Source of the DNA: Pseudomonas sp. dw_612
GTDB lineage: Bacteria; Pseudomonadota; Gammaproteobacteria; Pseudomonadales; Pseudomonadaceae
DNA length: 64,000 bases
Assembly: GCF_018449725.1 (NCBI RefSeq)
Contig: NZ_JAAVVC010000014.1
Coordinates: forward strand, 1-64,000
Direction of reading: 5' to 3'
Below are positions 16,879-24,623 of the stretch, one piece after another. The stretch's first letter is position 1. Each line of letters starts with the position of its first letter. Under the pieces are notes generated by a model. The model saw nothing but the letters and a program-made list of their open reading frames with translations, had not been told where the DNA came from and made no database searches. The position numbers were made by a program, and so were the translations under genes.

Positions 16879-17715
16879 ATGTCAGATTCCACTGAACGGA
16901 ATGAAAACAAAAATGAAGTCGGTGTTGGCGCCGTCTCGCGGCTGTTTGCGGTGCTGCGCAGCCTCGGTGACACGGTCGAGGGCGGCGAGCGCGTGACGCA
17001 ACTGGCCCAGCGCATTGGTTTGTCGCAACCGACGACCCATCGTTTGCTGCGCAGTCTGATGGACGAGGGCATGGTTGAGCAGGACGCCCGCAGCAAACGC
17101 TATCGCCTGAGCCTGGATTTCTTCGCCCTGGCGGCCCGTGCTGGCAACACCGGCAACCTGCGGGAACTCGCGCGCCCGGCGTTGTTGCGGTTGTCGGCGT
17201 CATTGGGCGATTCGTTGTTTCTGTTGGCCCGCAGTGGCTTTGATGCGATCTGCCTGGACCGCAGCGAAGGGCCGTTTCCGATCCGCACCTTTACCGGCGA
17301 CATCGGCGGGCGGGTAGCGTTGGGTGTCGGGCAGGGGAGTCTGGCGATCCTGGCGTTTCTGCCGGAAGAAGAGCGGGACACGGTGATCCACTACAACCTG
17401 CCGCGACTCAAGGATTTCCATCTGTACGACGAAGTGTTCCTGCGTTCGGAAGTCGAGAACGTGCGGGCGCTGGGGTATGCCGGGCGCAATACTGGCGTGT
17501 TGCAAGGCATGGCCGGGGTGGCGGTGCCGATTCTGGATCGCGACGGGCGGGCGGTGGCGGCGTTGAGCGTGGCCACTGTGAGTGATCGGTTAGGGCCGGA
17601 TCGCTTGCCGACGGTGGTGGAAATGCTCAAGCGCGAAGCGGCGTTGATCGGGCCGCGGATTAATCCGTTTGATCCGTTGTTGCGCAGGCCTTCGCAAGTC
17701 TTCGGTCAGAACTGA
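16879..17715 (+). CDS. IclR family transcriptional regulator
   Basis: A 278-residue regulator. The N-terminal winged helix-turn-helix covers about residues 15-75 (VSRLFAVLRSL, LSQPTTHRLLRSLMDEG), and the C-terminal IclR effector-binding domain runs from about 90 to 270 with GRVALGVGQGSLAILAFL and GVAVPILD. The ATG at 16879 was preferred over an in-frame codon 12 bases upstream. It is divergent from the ABC/oxidoreductase operon across 244 bases, the usual position for a local IclR regulator. The operator is not obvious; the AT-rich stretch 16825-16875 is the best place to look. Confidence 0.88.
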   Translation: MSDSTERNENKNEVGVGAVSRLFAVLRSLGDTVEGGERVTQLAQRIGLSQPTTHRLLRSLMDEGMVEQDARSKRYRLSLDFFALAARAGNTGNLRELARPALLRLSASLGDSLFLLARSGFDAICLDRSEGPFPIRTFTGDIGGRVALGVGQGSLAILAFLPEEERDTVIHYNLPRLKDFHLYDEVFLRSEVENVRALGYAGRNTGVLQGMAGVAVPILDRDGRAVAALSVATVSDRLGPDRLPTVVEMLKREAALIGPRINPFDPLLRRPSQVFGQN

Positions 17716-17730
17716 CACCACACATTCCCC

Positions 17731-17821
17731 CTGTGGGAGCGGGCTTGCTCGCGAATGCGGAGTGTCAGTCGGCATTTATGTGTCTGACACACCGCATTCG
17801 CGAGCAAGCCCGCTCCCACAG
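17731..17821. repeat. REPIN
   Basis: Inverted REP pair filling the gap between the converging iclR and anti-sigma genes. Confidence 0.92.
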
Positions 17822-17838
17822 GGGGATTTTTGTTGTGG

Positions 17839-18591
17839 TCAGAATTGCACGGTTTGCTTGAGCATCCGCGCTGCCGCCGTATCACTCGGGCTGACCATCG
17901 CGTAGTTATAGCCGGCCCCCGACCAATACTCGGCCTGCAATTCCCCATCGCTGCGACTGCCCCTCGGCAGCAAGTAGTTTTTCGGTCCCGGTGGCCGCAC
18001 GTAAAAACTGATCTTGTGCCCGCCCTGATCCTCGTAAACCACCATCGCCGCCGGCCCTTGCTCGGTGCTGAGCAAGCGCCCGCTGACCGGTTTGAACCCG
18101 GCACTCGCCAGATCCGGCAAGCGATGGGCCTGGGTGAAGTAACGGTCGAGCCAGCCCTGAATGTTGCCGTCGTCGCTGACCTTGTAGTCCGCCGGCAACA
18201 TGCCTTGCTGGGCAAACAACCGGTAGGCCTGCATGGCATCGGCCATCGGCGCCTGGGTGCTGACCAGGGTCATCTCCCGCGCCTGCCAACCGCTGATCCC
18301 GCCAACGCTCACCGCAATCAGCAACACCGCCGCGCTGGCCAGATGACGTCGGGACTGACGTTTGAGGCGCTGGCGAATCACCACGGGATCGAGGTCAGAA
18401 TTGGCTGGTTGCTGCAACGCGCCACCGAGGGCCGCGCGCAATTGCTGGGCATCCTGCTGCCAAGCTCGCACCTGAGCGGAAACTTCGGCGTTAGTTGTGA
18501 GAAAAGTCTCCACCAGACGTCGGTCCGCATCGCTAAGCTGGTGATCGACGTAGGCGTGCAGGTCACGCTCGCTTGGGGGCATGCTGATCAT
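17839..18591 (-). CDS. Transmembrane anti-sigma factor
   Basis: A 250-residue protein with a cytoplasmic N-terminal anti-sigma domain (ERDLHAYVDHQLSDADRR, typical of RsgI/ChrR-like factors), a single transmembrane helix at about residues 84-103 (LASAAVLLIAVSVGGISG) and a periplasmic C-terminal part. No zinc-binding H-x3-C-x2-C motif is visible. It overlaps the sigma gene stop by four bases, so the two are translationally coupled. It should hold the sigma factor at the membrane until a periplasmic, probably oxidative, signal is sensed. The ATG at 18582 is an alternative start. Confidence 0.87.
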   Translation of the reverse strand: MISMPPSERDLHAYVDHQLSDADRRLVETFLTTNAEVSAQVRAWQQDAQQLRAALGGALQQPANSDLDPVVIRQRLKRQSRRHLASAAVLLIAVSVGGISGWQAREMTLVSTQAPMADAMQAYRLFAQQGMLPADYKVSDDGNIQGWLDRYFTQAHRLPDLASAGFKPVSGRLLSTEQGPAAMVVYEDQGGHKISFYVRPPGPKNYLLPRGSRSDGELQAEYWSGAGYNYAMVSPSDTAAARMLKQTVQF

Positions 18592-19094
18592 TTGAGTCTC
18601 CGCAGGGAAGGGCGGCTGATTTCGCCGTCGCTGAGTTCGCGCAAGGCCTGGCGGGCACGGGACAGGCGGGACATCACGGTGCCAGTCGGGACGCCGAGAA
18701 TCTCGGCGACCTCTTTATAGGTCAGGCCTTCCACCGACACCCACAGCAGCAACGCGCGCTGCTCGGTGTTGAGCTGGTCGAAGGCTTGCAGGGTGGTTTG
18801 GGCAATCACGGTGCGCTCGGCCGAGGGCTGCGCATCGTCGCGGCCAGTGAAGAATTCGAGCATCCGCGCATAACGCCGGGAGCGCCGGTGAGCGTCGAGG
18901 AACTGGCGATACAGAATCGAAAACAGCCAGGCGCGCAAGTCGCCGTCGGGGCGTTTGTCGCTCCAGCTCGACAGCGCCCGCTCAAGGCTGGCCTGCACCA
19001 GATCGTCGGCGCTGCTGGGGTTGCGGGTCAACGACACCGCAAACCTTCGCAATCTGGGAATGATTTCTCTCAGTTGTTCGTCGATATCGTTCAT
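18588..19094 (-). CDS. ECF-type RNA polymerase sigma factor
   Basis: A 168-residue extracytoplasmic-function sigma factor with region 2 (LVQASLERALSSW, LRAWLFSILYRQFLD) and region 4 (LTYKEVAEILGVPTGTVMSR) and no region 3. The ATG at 19094 is a choice between two weak starts; a GTG at 19112 would add six residues. The context of an anti-sigma factor, a divergent catalase-like peroxidase and a cytochrome b561 resembles the ECF26-type group, though I assign this from memory only. Two identical ECF promoter motifs lie in the divergent region, one reading into this gene and one into the peroxidase operon. Confidence 0.9.
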   Translation of the reverse strand: MNDIDEQLREIIPRLRRFAVSLTRNPSSADDLVQASLERALSSWSDKRPDGDLRAWLFSILYRQFLDAHRRSRRYARMLEFFTGRDDAQPSAERTVIAQTTLQAFDQLNTEQRALLLWVSVEGLTYKEVAEILGVPTGTVMSRLSRARQALRELSDGEISRPSLRRLK

Positions 19095-19122
19095 GAAGTT
19101 CTGGCTAGTCACTACGCTAGGG

Positions 19123-19281
19123 GGAGTCAGGTCTCACAAATACGTTTCCTTTTTGGCGGCGTCTGTTGTCGCCATACTGCGTTGCCGCTCCTCGCCATAG
19201 CGGGCTATGACTCGTCGCGGCGCCTTGTCTGGCAACAACAGCCACTCGCCAAAAAGGAACGTATTTGCGAGACCTGACTCC
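19123..19281. repeat. 159-bp inverted repeat in the sigma-gene leader
   Basis: The ends GGAGTCAGGTCTC(A/G)CAAATACGTT(T)CCTTTTTGGCG are inverted copies of about 36 bases with two differences; the centre is imperfectly symmetrical. It has no coding potential and may be a small non-autonomous element. Its right end abuts the -10 region of the sigma-gene promoter, so it would be transcribed as the leader. Confidence 0.88.
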
Positions 19282-19286
19282 GGGAA

Positions 19287-19311
19287 GACGCCCGGCACTC
19301 GAGGTTATTCC
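19287..19311 (-). promoter_or_regulatory. ECF promoter for the sigma/anti-sigma operon
   Basis: On the minus strand GGAATAA (19311-19305), 14 bases, then CGTC (19290-19287). This fits ECF -35/-10 elements, and its mirror image serves the peroxidase operon. Confidence 0.75.
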
Positions 19312-19339
19312 ACACCCGTAAAAATAAATATGGCGTGAT

Positions 19340-19364
19340 GGAATAAACCGGCGCGGGGTGCGTC
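19340..19364 (+). promoter_or_regulatory. ECF promoter for the peroxidase/cytochrome b561 operon
   Basis: GGAATAA (19340-19346), 14 bases, then CGTC (19361-19364), 45 bases before the peroxidase ATG. Both motifs and the spacer length are identical to the opposite-strand promoter. Confidence 0.78.
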
Positions 19365-19408
19365 TGCTTGGTTCTTCTCACTTGTGGCCGATGGCCCTGG
19401 AGTCTTTC

Positions 19409-20494
19409 ATGGTAGATCGCTCAACACCGCCCAACCGGCCGCCGCTGAGTACCGCCAGCCTGACAGCGCGCCTGGCCGGTATTGCTGTCATCGTCGCGGC
19501 CGTGGCTGGGGCTTTTGCCTACGTCAACGGCACCTTTGACCCACAGCGCCTGACGCCGAAAAAACTGATCAACGTGCTGGAAACCAACAATGGCGTGCAT
19601 CCGGGGTTCCGGCGTAACCACTCCAAAGGCGTGTGCGTGATCGGGCACTTCGAGAGCAGCGGCGAGGCCCGCAGCTATTCCACCGCCCAGGTGTTCAATG
19701 AGCCGCAGACTCCGGTGGTCGGACGTTTCGCACTGCCGGCCGGTAATCCTTACGCGCCGGACAGCACCGTGCCGATCCGCAGCCTGGCGCTGCGTTTCAC
19801 CCAGGCCAATGGCCAACAGTGGCGCACCGGGATGAACAGCATGCCGGTGTTCCCGGTGGGCACGCCCGAGGCGTTCTACCAACTGCAACAGGCGCAGTCG
19901 CCGGACCCGGCCACGGGCAAACCGAATCCAGCGGCGGTGCCGGCGTTCTTTGGTTCGCACCCGGAAGCCGGGCCGTTCCTGGCGTGGATCAAAACCGCCA
20001 AACCGTCGGCCAGTTACGTGACGGAAACCTACAACAGCGTCAACGCGTTTTACCTGGTGAATGCGTCCGGGCAGAAACAGGCAGTGCGTTGGAGCATGGT
20101 GCCGGTGGCTCAGGACGCGGCGGGTGCCACGGCGCCTGAAGGCGGGGATTTCCTGGAGAAAGACCTGGTGCAGAAAATTGCCGCAGGACCGCTGCGCTTT
20201 AAGTTGAACATCACCTTGGCGAACCCCGGTGATCCGGTGAATGACGCCAGCAAGGCCTGGCCTGATGGCCGCAAAGTCATCAACGCCGGGACCCTGGTAC
20301 TCGAAGCGACCCAGCCGCAACTCAATGGCGAATGCCGCGACATCAACTACGACCCGCTGGTGTTGCCGGCCGGGATCGAAGGGTCCGACGACCCGCTGCT
20401 CGCCGCGCGTTCCGCCGGGTACGCCAGTTCCTATCTGCGTCGCACCAGCGAAGTCAATCAGTTGCCCGCCGCCAAACAGGAGGCTCAACAATGA
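19409..20494 (+). CDS. Membrane-anchored catalase-family peroxidase (SrpA-like)
   Basis: A 361-residue heme protein of the catalase-related peroxidase family. A transmembrane or signal-anchor helix at about residues 20-40 (LAGIAVIVAAVAGAFAYV) would place the catalytic domain in the periplasm. The domain starts with GVHPGFRRNHSKGVCV, where the distal histidine is expected, followed by RSYSTAQVF and GMNSMPVFPV. It is smaller than true catalases, as usual for this family. The ATG at 19409 follows GGAG by eight bases. It overlaps the cytochrome b561 gene, which may supply electrons from the quinone pool. Confidence 0.88.
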   Translation: MVDRSTPPNRPPLSTASLTARLAGIAVIVAAVAGAFAYVNGTFDPQRLTPKKLINVLETNNGVHPGFRRNHSKGVCVIGHFESSGEARSYSTAQVFNEPQTPVVGRFALPAGNPYAPDSTVPIRSLALRFTQANGQQWRTGMNSMPVFPVGTPEAFYQLQQAQSPDPATGKPNPAAVPAFFGSHPEAGPFLAWIKTAKPSASYVTETYNSVNAFYLVNASGQKQAVRWSMVPVAQDAAGATAPEGGDFLEKDLVQKIAAGPLRFKLNITLANPGDPVNDASKAWPDGRKVINAGTLVLEATQPQLNGECRDINYDPLVLPAGIEGSDDPLLAARSAGYASSYLRRTSEVNQLPAAKQEAQQ

Positions 20495-21036
20495 GCGCCC
20501 AACCCAAGCATTTCGTCCCGCTGGCGCGCCTGCTGCACTGGCTGATGGCACTGATGGTCATCGCGATGCTGTTTATCGGCGCGGGCATGGTGGCGTCGGT
20601 GTCCGAGCGCCATGAGTGGCTGATCCACCTGCACAAACCCTTGGGTATCGCGATTTTGCTGCTGGTGATCGTGCGCCTGGCCGTGCGATTTTCCACGCAG
20701 CAACCTCCGCTGCCGGCAGACCTGCCGGGTTGGCAGGTGCTGGCGGCCAAAGCGTCCCATGTTTTGCTGTACGCGCTGATGCTGATTTTGCCGCTGCTGG
20801 GCTGGGCGATGATTTCCGCTGCCGGTGACCCGGTGATGCTGGGTACTTCGTTGCAATTGCCGTCGATTGTGCCGGCGAACGCCCAGGTGTTTTCGGTGCT
20901 GCGCAAGGCCCACGGGTATCTGGCGTATCTGCTGTTCCTGACGGTGCTGCTGCATCTGGCAGCGGCGCTGTTTCATGGCTGGGTACGTCGCGATGACGTG
21001 CTGGACAGTATGTTGCGGGGTAAGGATCGCGGTTAA
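20491..21036 (+). CDS. Cytochrome b561
   Basis: A 181-residue inner-membrane di-heme cytochrome with four hydrophobic helices and histidines in LLHWLMALMV, WLIHLHKPLG, ASHVLLYALM and LAYLLFLTVLLHLAAALFH, the usual axial-ligand arrangement. The ATG overlaps the peroxidase stop (ATGA), indicating one operon. Its probable job is to pass electrons from quinol to the periplasmic peroxidase. Confidence 0.9.
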   Translation: MSAQPKHFVPLARLLHWLMALMVIAMLFIGAGMVASVSERHEWLIHLHKPLGIAILLLVIVRLAVRFSTQQPPLPADLPGWQVLAAKASHVLLYALMLILPLLGWAMISAAGDPVMLGTSLQLPSIVPANAQVFSVLRKAHGYLAYLLFLTVLLHLAAALFHGWVRRDDVLDSMLRGKDRG

Positions 21037-21055
21037 TCATCCTCCGATGACTCCC

Positions 21056-21204
21056 TGTAGCAGCTGACGAGCACCGCGAGGCAGCGTTCGGCGGCGAAGC
21101 CGTCGTTAATCCTGTCGCCGCGGTATATCTGAAACACCGCGGTGGCTGACTTTACGACGGCTGCGCCGCCGAACGCTGCCTCGCGGTGCTCGTCAGCTGC
21201 TACA
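21056..21204. repeat. Large palindromic repeat
   Basis: A 149-bp inverted repeat of the same family as 5937-6084, with arms TGTAGCAGCTGACGAGCACC and its reverse complement. It sits between the converging cytochrome b561 and MFS genes and may serve as a terminator for both. Confidence 0.9.
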
Positions 21205-21207
21205 CAG

Positions 21208-22407
21208 TTAGTCTGAAACAGTTTCCATCGGTTGGATTTTGGTGGCCAGTGTTCGCCACCAATAGATCAGCGCCACGGCATTGATCCCCGCACCCAACCA
21301 GCACACGCCCATCCACCCAGCCCACGCATACATCGCCGTCGAACCAATCGACCCCAGCGCACTGCCGATCGAATAAAACAGCATGTACCCGGCCGTGAGT
21401 CGACTTTGCGCTTCCGGCCGCACGCTGTAGATCATGCTCTGGCTGGTGACGTGCACCGCTTGCAAGCTCAAATCCAAAGTGATCACCCCAAGCAACAACG
21501 CCCACAGGGACGATTGGGTGAAAGCGATGGGCAGCCACGACGCCAGCATCAGCCACAACGACAAGCCGCTGGTCCATTGGCCCAAACCCCGATCAGCCAA
21601 GTGTCCGGCGCGGGCCGCCGCGAGGGCGCCGGCGGCACCGGCCAGTCCGAATAATCCGATTTGTGTGTGAGACAACGACAGCGGCGGCACGCTGAGTGGC
21701 AGCACCATCGGCGTCCACAACACCATGGCACTGGCGAAGGTCAGCAGGGCGAGGATCGCTCGTTGGCGCAGCACCGGTTCTTCTTTGAACAGGCTGAATA
21801 CCGAACTGATCAGCGCGGTGTAAGTGTGAGTCGGCTGCGGGGCTTCCTGTTTGGGCAGCACGCGAAACAACAGCAACGCCATCAACAGGGTCAGACCTGC
21901 AGACAACAGATAAATCGAACGCCAACCGGCCAGATCCGCCATGCCGCCGGCCACGGTGCGCGCCAGCAATATCCCGACGACAATGCCGCTGGTGACCACG
22001 CCGACCACGCGTCCGCGCTGGGCTGGAACCGCCAGGGTTGCCGCGTAAGCCACCAACACCTGCGTCACCACCGCCAATAGCCCGGTCAACGCCATGCCGA
22101 TCAGCAGCCAAGCGCTGTTCTGCGCGAACGCGATCATCAGCAACGCCAGCGCCGACAACAGTGTTTGCGTGACGATCAGGCGCCGTCGGTTGAGCAGATC
22201 TCCGAGCGGCACCAGCAACAGCAACCCCACGCCGTAACCCACCTGAGTGAGGGTGACGACGATGCCGACGGTTGCCGGGTTCATGCCAAAGGCATCGGCC
22301 ATGGCATCGAGCAACGGTTGCGCGTAATACACGTTGCCGACGGCCAGGCCGCAGGCGACAGCAAACAGCAGCACCACGCCGCTGCTCAAGGAAGGGTTGG
22401 GCTTCAT
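21208..22407 (-). CDS. MFS transporter, DHA1-like exporter
   Basis: A 399-residue major facilitator with about 12 hydrophobic segments. The loop 2-3 motif is GVGLLLLVPLGDLLNRRRL. It has the length and plan of DHA1 drug/sugar exporters. The ATG at 22407 follows CGGAGTCC by seven bases; an upstream ATG at 22431 lies within the regulatory dyad and was rejected. It is divergent from an HxlR regulator, with which it shares a strongly symmetrical promoter region. The substrate is unknown. Confidence 0.87.
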   Translation of the reverse strand: MKPNPSLSSGVVLLFAVACGLAVGNVYYAQPLLDAMADAFGMNPATVGIVVTLTQVGYGVGLLLLVPLGDLLNRRRLIVTQTLLSALALLMIAFAQNSAWLLIGMALTGLLAVVTQVLVAYAATLAVPAQRGRVVGVVTSGIVVGILLARTVAGGMADLAGWRSIYLLSAGLTLLMALLLFRVLPKQEAPQPTHTYTALISSVFSLFKEEPVLRQRAILALLTFASAMVLWTPMVLPLSVPPLSLSHTQIGLFGLAGAAGALAAARAGHLADRGLGQWTSGLSLWLMLASWLPIAFTQSSLWALLLGVITLDLSLQAVHVTSQSMIYSVRPEAQSRLTAGYMLFYSIGSALGSIGSTAMYAWAGWMGVCWLGAGINAVALIYWWRTLATKIQPMETVSD

Positions 22408-22420
22408 GTCGGACTCCGAA

Positions 22421-22480
22421 TGTGGTTTCAAAATAAAACCAGTTGTACGGTAAGGATGCTGGTTTTATATTGCAACCACA
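22421..22480. promoter_or_regulatory. Nested 60-bp dyad, probable HxlR operator
   Basis: TGTGGTT-N6-TAAAACCAG-N16-CTGGTTTTA-N6-AACCACA, all arms centred on position 22450.5. It occupies the divergent promoter region of the MFS and HxlR genes. Confidence 0.75.
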
Positions 22481-22502
22481 TTTGCAGTCTGTGAGCGCGA
22501 TC

Positions 22503-22949
22503 ATGGTCAAACGTACAAGCATGGAAGGCGCCGAATGCCCGGTCGCCCGGTCACTGGATGCCATTGGCGATTGGTGGTCGTTGCTGATCGTGCGCGATGC
22601 CTTCGATGGCATTTGCCGGTTCGGCGAATTTCAGCGCAATTTGGGCATGGCCAAGAACATTCTCTCGGCGCGACTGCGTACGTTGGTGGCCCACGGGATT
22701 TTCGACCTGGTGCCGGCATCGGATGGCAGTGCGTATCAGGAGTACGTGCTGACGGAGAAGGGCAAAGGTCTGTTTCCGTTGATCATCGGCTTGCGGCAGT
22801 GGGGCGAGGCGTTTTTCTTTGAGGCGGGGGAGGCGCATTCACGGGTAGTGGATCGTGAGCAGGGGCGGCCGGTGCGACCGTTGGAATTGCGTGCCGAGGA
22901 TGGGCGGTTGTTGGGGCCGGAGGATTGTGTGCGGGTGGCGGCTGAGTGA
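22503..22949 (+). CDS. HxlR family transcriptional regulator
   Basis: A 149-residue winged-helix regulator. It begins MVKRTSMEGAECPVARSLDAIGDWWSLL, with the conserved N-terminal cysteine of the family, then FGEFQRNLGMAKNILSARL as the recognition region. A C-terminal extension after about residue 110 makes it somewhat longer than the minimal family size. The cysteine (C12) could act as a redox or electrophile sensor as in HypR/QorR-like members, but this is inference. It is divergent from the MFS exporter, its probable target. Confidence 0.88.
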   Translation: MVKRTSMEGAECPVARSLDAIGDWWSLLIVRDAFDGICRFGEFQRNLGMAKNILSARLRTLVAHGIFDLVPASDGSAYQEYVLTEKGKGLFPLIIGLRQWGEAFFFEAGEAHSRVVDREQGRPVRPLELRAEDGRLLGPEDCVRVAAE

Positions 22950-22954
22950 GTCGT

Positions 22955-22977
22955 GGCTGCATGCCGGGCATGCAGCC
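22955..22977. terminator. Hairpin between converging genes
   Basis: GGCTGCATGCC-G-GGCATGCAGCC is a perfect 11-bp inverted repeat six bases after the HxlR stop and just past the end of the carboxypeptidase gene. No T-tract follows on either strand. Confidence 0.6.
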
Positions 22978-22988
22978 GACGAGGGCGA

Positions 22989-24140
22989 TCAACGCACGCT
23001 ATCAATCATCTCGGCAATGGTCGTCAGCACATCCTTGCCCAACTGCTTGGAACGCTTGCCCGACCAACCCGTCAGCGCATTCGGCGCATCGTTGTTGTCT
23101 TTGAATGGCATCTCCAGGGTCAGCGACAGGCAATCGAACTTCTGGCCGACGCTGTTGCAAGCCAGGGTCATATTGGCCTGACCCGGCAAGTCGCGGGTGT
23201 AGCCGTGCTTGGTCTGGAAGTCCTTGGTCAGGTGCTTCAAGTGATCGCGGAAGTGGGTTTCGAGCCTCTCGATCCGCGGCGTGTAACCCGGATTGCCTTC
23301 ACAACCGGCGGTAAACACGTAGGGAATTTCTTCGTCGCCGTGGATATCGAGGAACAGGTCGACGCCGTACTTTTCCATCTGTTGCTGAGCAAACAGCACT
23401 TCCGGGCTGATTTCCTGGCTGGCGCTTTGCCAGGCGCGGTTCAAGTCCTGGCCCATGGCATTGGTGCGCAGATGGCCGTGGAAAGCGCCATCCGGGTTCA
23501 TGTTGGGCACCAGGTACAGGTCGGCGCTGGCCAGGAGTTTTTTCAGTACGGGATCGTCATGTTTTTCCAGGCGTTCGATCACGCCTTCCATGAACCACTC
23601 GGCCATGTGTTCGCCCGGATGCTGTTGCGCAATGATCCAGACCTTGCGCTGACCTTCGGCACCGGTGCCTTTGCGCAGCAATTGGATATCCCGGCCTTCG
23701 GCACTTTTGCCGGTGGCCAGCAGTTCGGTACCGGCCTTGGTCAGCGCCTGTTCGATCAACCAGTCATGGCGACCGCGGCTGTAGGGTTCGAAGTAGGCAA
23801 ACCAGGCGTGGGTGGCCGTGGCTTCGAGGCTGAAGCGCAGGCAGTCGCCTTCGAAAATGGTCGGCACCCGGAACCAGTTGACGTGGTCGTAGGACGCCAC
23901 GGCCTGATAACCGTCCCAGGCTCTGTTGTACGAGGATTTGCTGGCGTTGTTCAGGCGAAACCAATGCTCTTGACCGACATGCAAACCGCTGGCCTTGAAG
24001 TGGAACCACTGGAAATGCTGGCTGCGGGTGTCTGGCTTGATCGCCAGAAGGGCTTGCAGCGGATTGCTGATGTCCAGCACTTCAATGTTGCCGCTGTCGA
24101 AGTTGGCAGTGATGTCGAAAGAGGATTTAGCCACGGTCAT
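22989..24140 (-). CDS. M14-family zinc carboxypeptidase (cytosolic carboxypeptidase-like)
   Basis: A 383-residue protein without signal peptide. The N-terminal half is a beta-rich domain of the type found in cytosolic carboxypeptidases; the catalytic domain begins about residue 130. Zinc ligands are visible in QQHPGEHMAEW (H and E) and in FLDIHGDEE (H), and the catalytic glutamate is probably the E of LTLEMPFKD. NMNPDGAFHGHLR and GQDLNRAW are further family motifs. Substrate is unknown; the family removes C-terminal residues, in bacteria possibly from peptides or peptidoglycan fragments. Confidence 0.9.
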   Translation of the reverse strand: MTVAKSSFDITANFDSGNIEVLDISNPLQALLAIKPDTRSQHFQWFHFKASGLHVGQEHWFRLNNASKSSYNRAWDGYQAVASYDHVNWFRVPTIFEGDCLRFSLEATATHAWFAYFEPYSRGRHDWLIEQALTKAGTELLATGKSAEGRDIQLLRKGTGAEGQRKVWIIAQQHPGEHMAEWFMEGVIERLEKHDDPVLKKLLASADLYLVPNMNPDGAFHGHLRTNAMGQDLNRAWQSASQEISPEVLFAQQQMEKYGVDLFLDIHGDEEIPYVFTAGCEGNPGYTPRIERLETHFRDHLKHLTKDFQTKHGYTRDLPGQANMTLACNSVGQKFDCLSLTLEMPFKDNNDAPNALTGWSGKRSKQLGKDVLTTIAEMIDSVR

Positions 24141-24415
24141 AGTCGATTCCTGATTATGATTTTATGGCTGCTACTTTACACGCAAGGCGGGGATGAATCG
24201 GTGAAAAATGCGGGGTGAAGCGGGGGGGCGTCCTCCTTGACGCCGAAGCAGCTTAGAGACTGTGTGATTGATTCTCAAGTGCTATTTTTGATTAGTTTGG
24301 CCCAATGCTGCCGGGGTTCTCTTGCCAATGGATATTCTTTTGATATCATGCCGGCCATCGAATTAGCAGCGCCTACAGTCTTCATTAGCCTGAAGCCAAA
24401 GCCAGAATAACTGGC

Positions 24416-24529
24416 AAAAAAAAGACCCGGCAAAAAGCCGGGTCAAAAACCGTGATTAGCCTGATGAGGAGATAGTCCAGAAGACCGACCTAAGGTCCTC
24501 TGGTCCATCGACTGATCTCGCGACCAGCT
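24416..24529 (-). ncRNA. prrF: PrrF iron-responsive small RNA
   Basis: On the minus strand the sequence begins AGCTGGTCGCGAGATCAG (about 24529), contains the PrrF core CTCCTCATCAGGCTAATCACGG (complement of 24450-24471) and ends in the terminator GACCCGGC-TTTTT-GCCGGGTC followed by eight T. Start, core and terminator all match what I know of PrrF1/PrrF2 from P. aeruginosa. PrrF base-pairs with mRNAs of iron-rich proteins (for example sodB, succinate dehydrogenase) and blocks them when iron is scarce. Only one copy is seen here; outside P. aeruginosa the two copies are usually unlinked. The 275 bases between it and the carboxypeptidase start hold nothing I can assign. Confidence 0.93.
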
Positions 24530-24532
24530 GCA

Positions 24533-24551
24533 TGCAATAATAATCATTCTC
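24533..24551 (-). promoter_or_regulatory. Fur box at the prrF promoter
   Basis: On the minus strand GAGAATGATTATTATTGCA matches the Fur consensus GATAATGATAATCATTATC at 13 of 19 positions and directly precedes the sRNA start. Confidence 0.82.
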
Positions 24552-24623
24552 GTTTGCAAGTCAAATGATTTTATCTGCGCGATTGGAAAATTCTTTCCCG
24601 TCCCCCTCGAAAACAATTCCGTC

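Noticed and set aside
24366..24400. Second PrrF copy
   Set aside because: Only about ten bases of the core match, with no Fur box or terminator of its own; reported only as a possible remnant.
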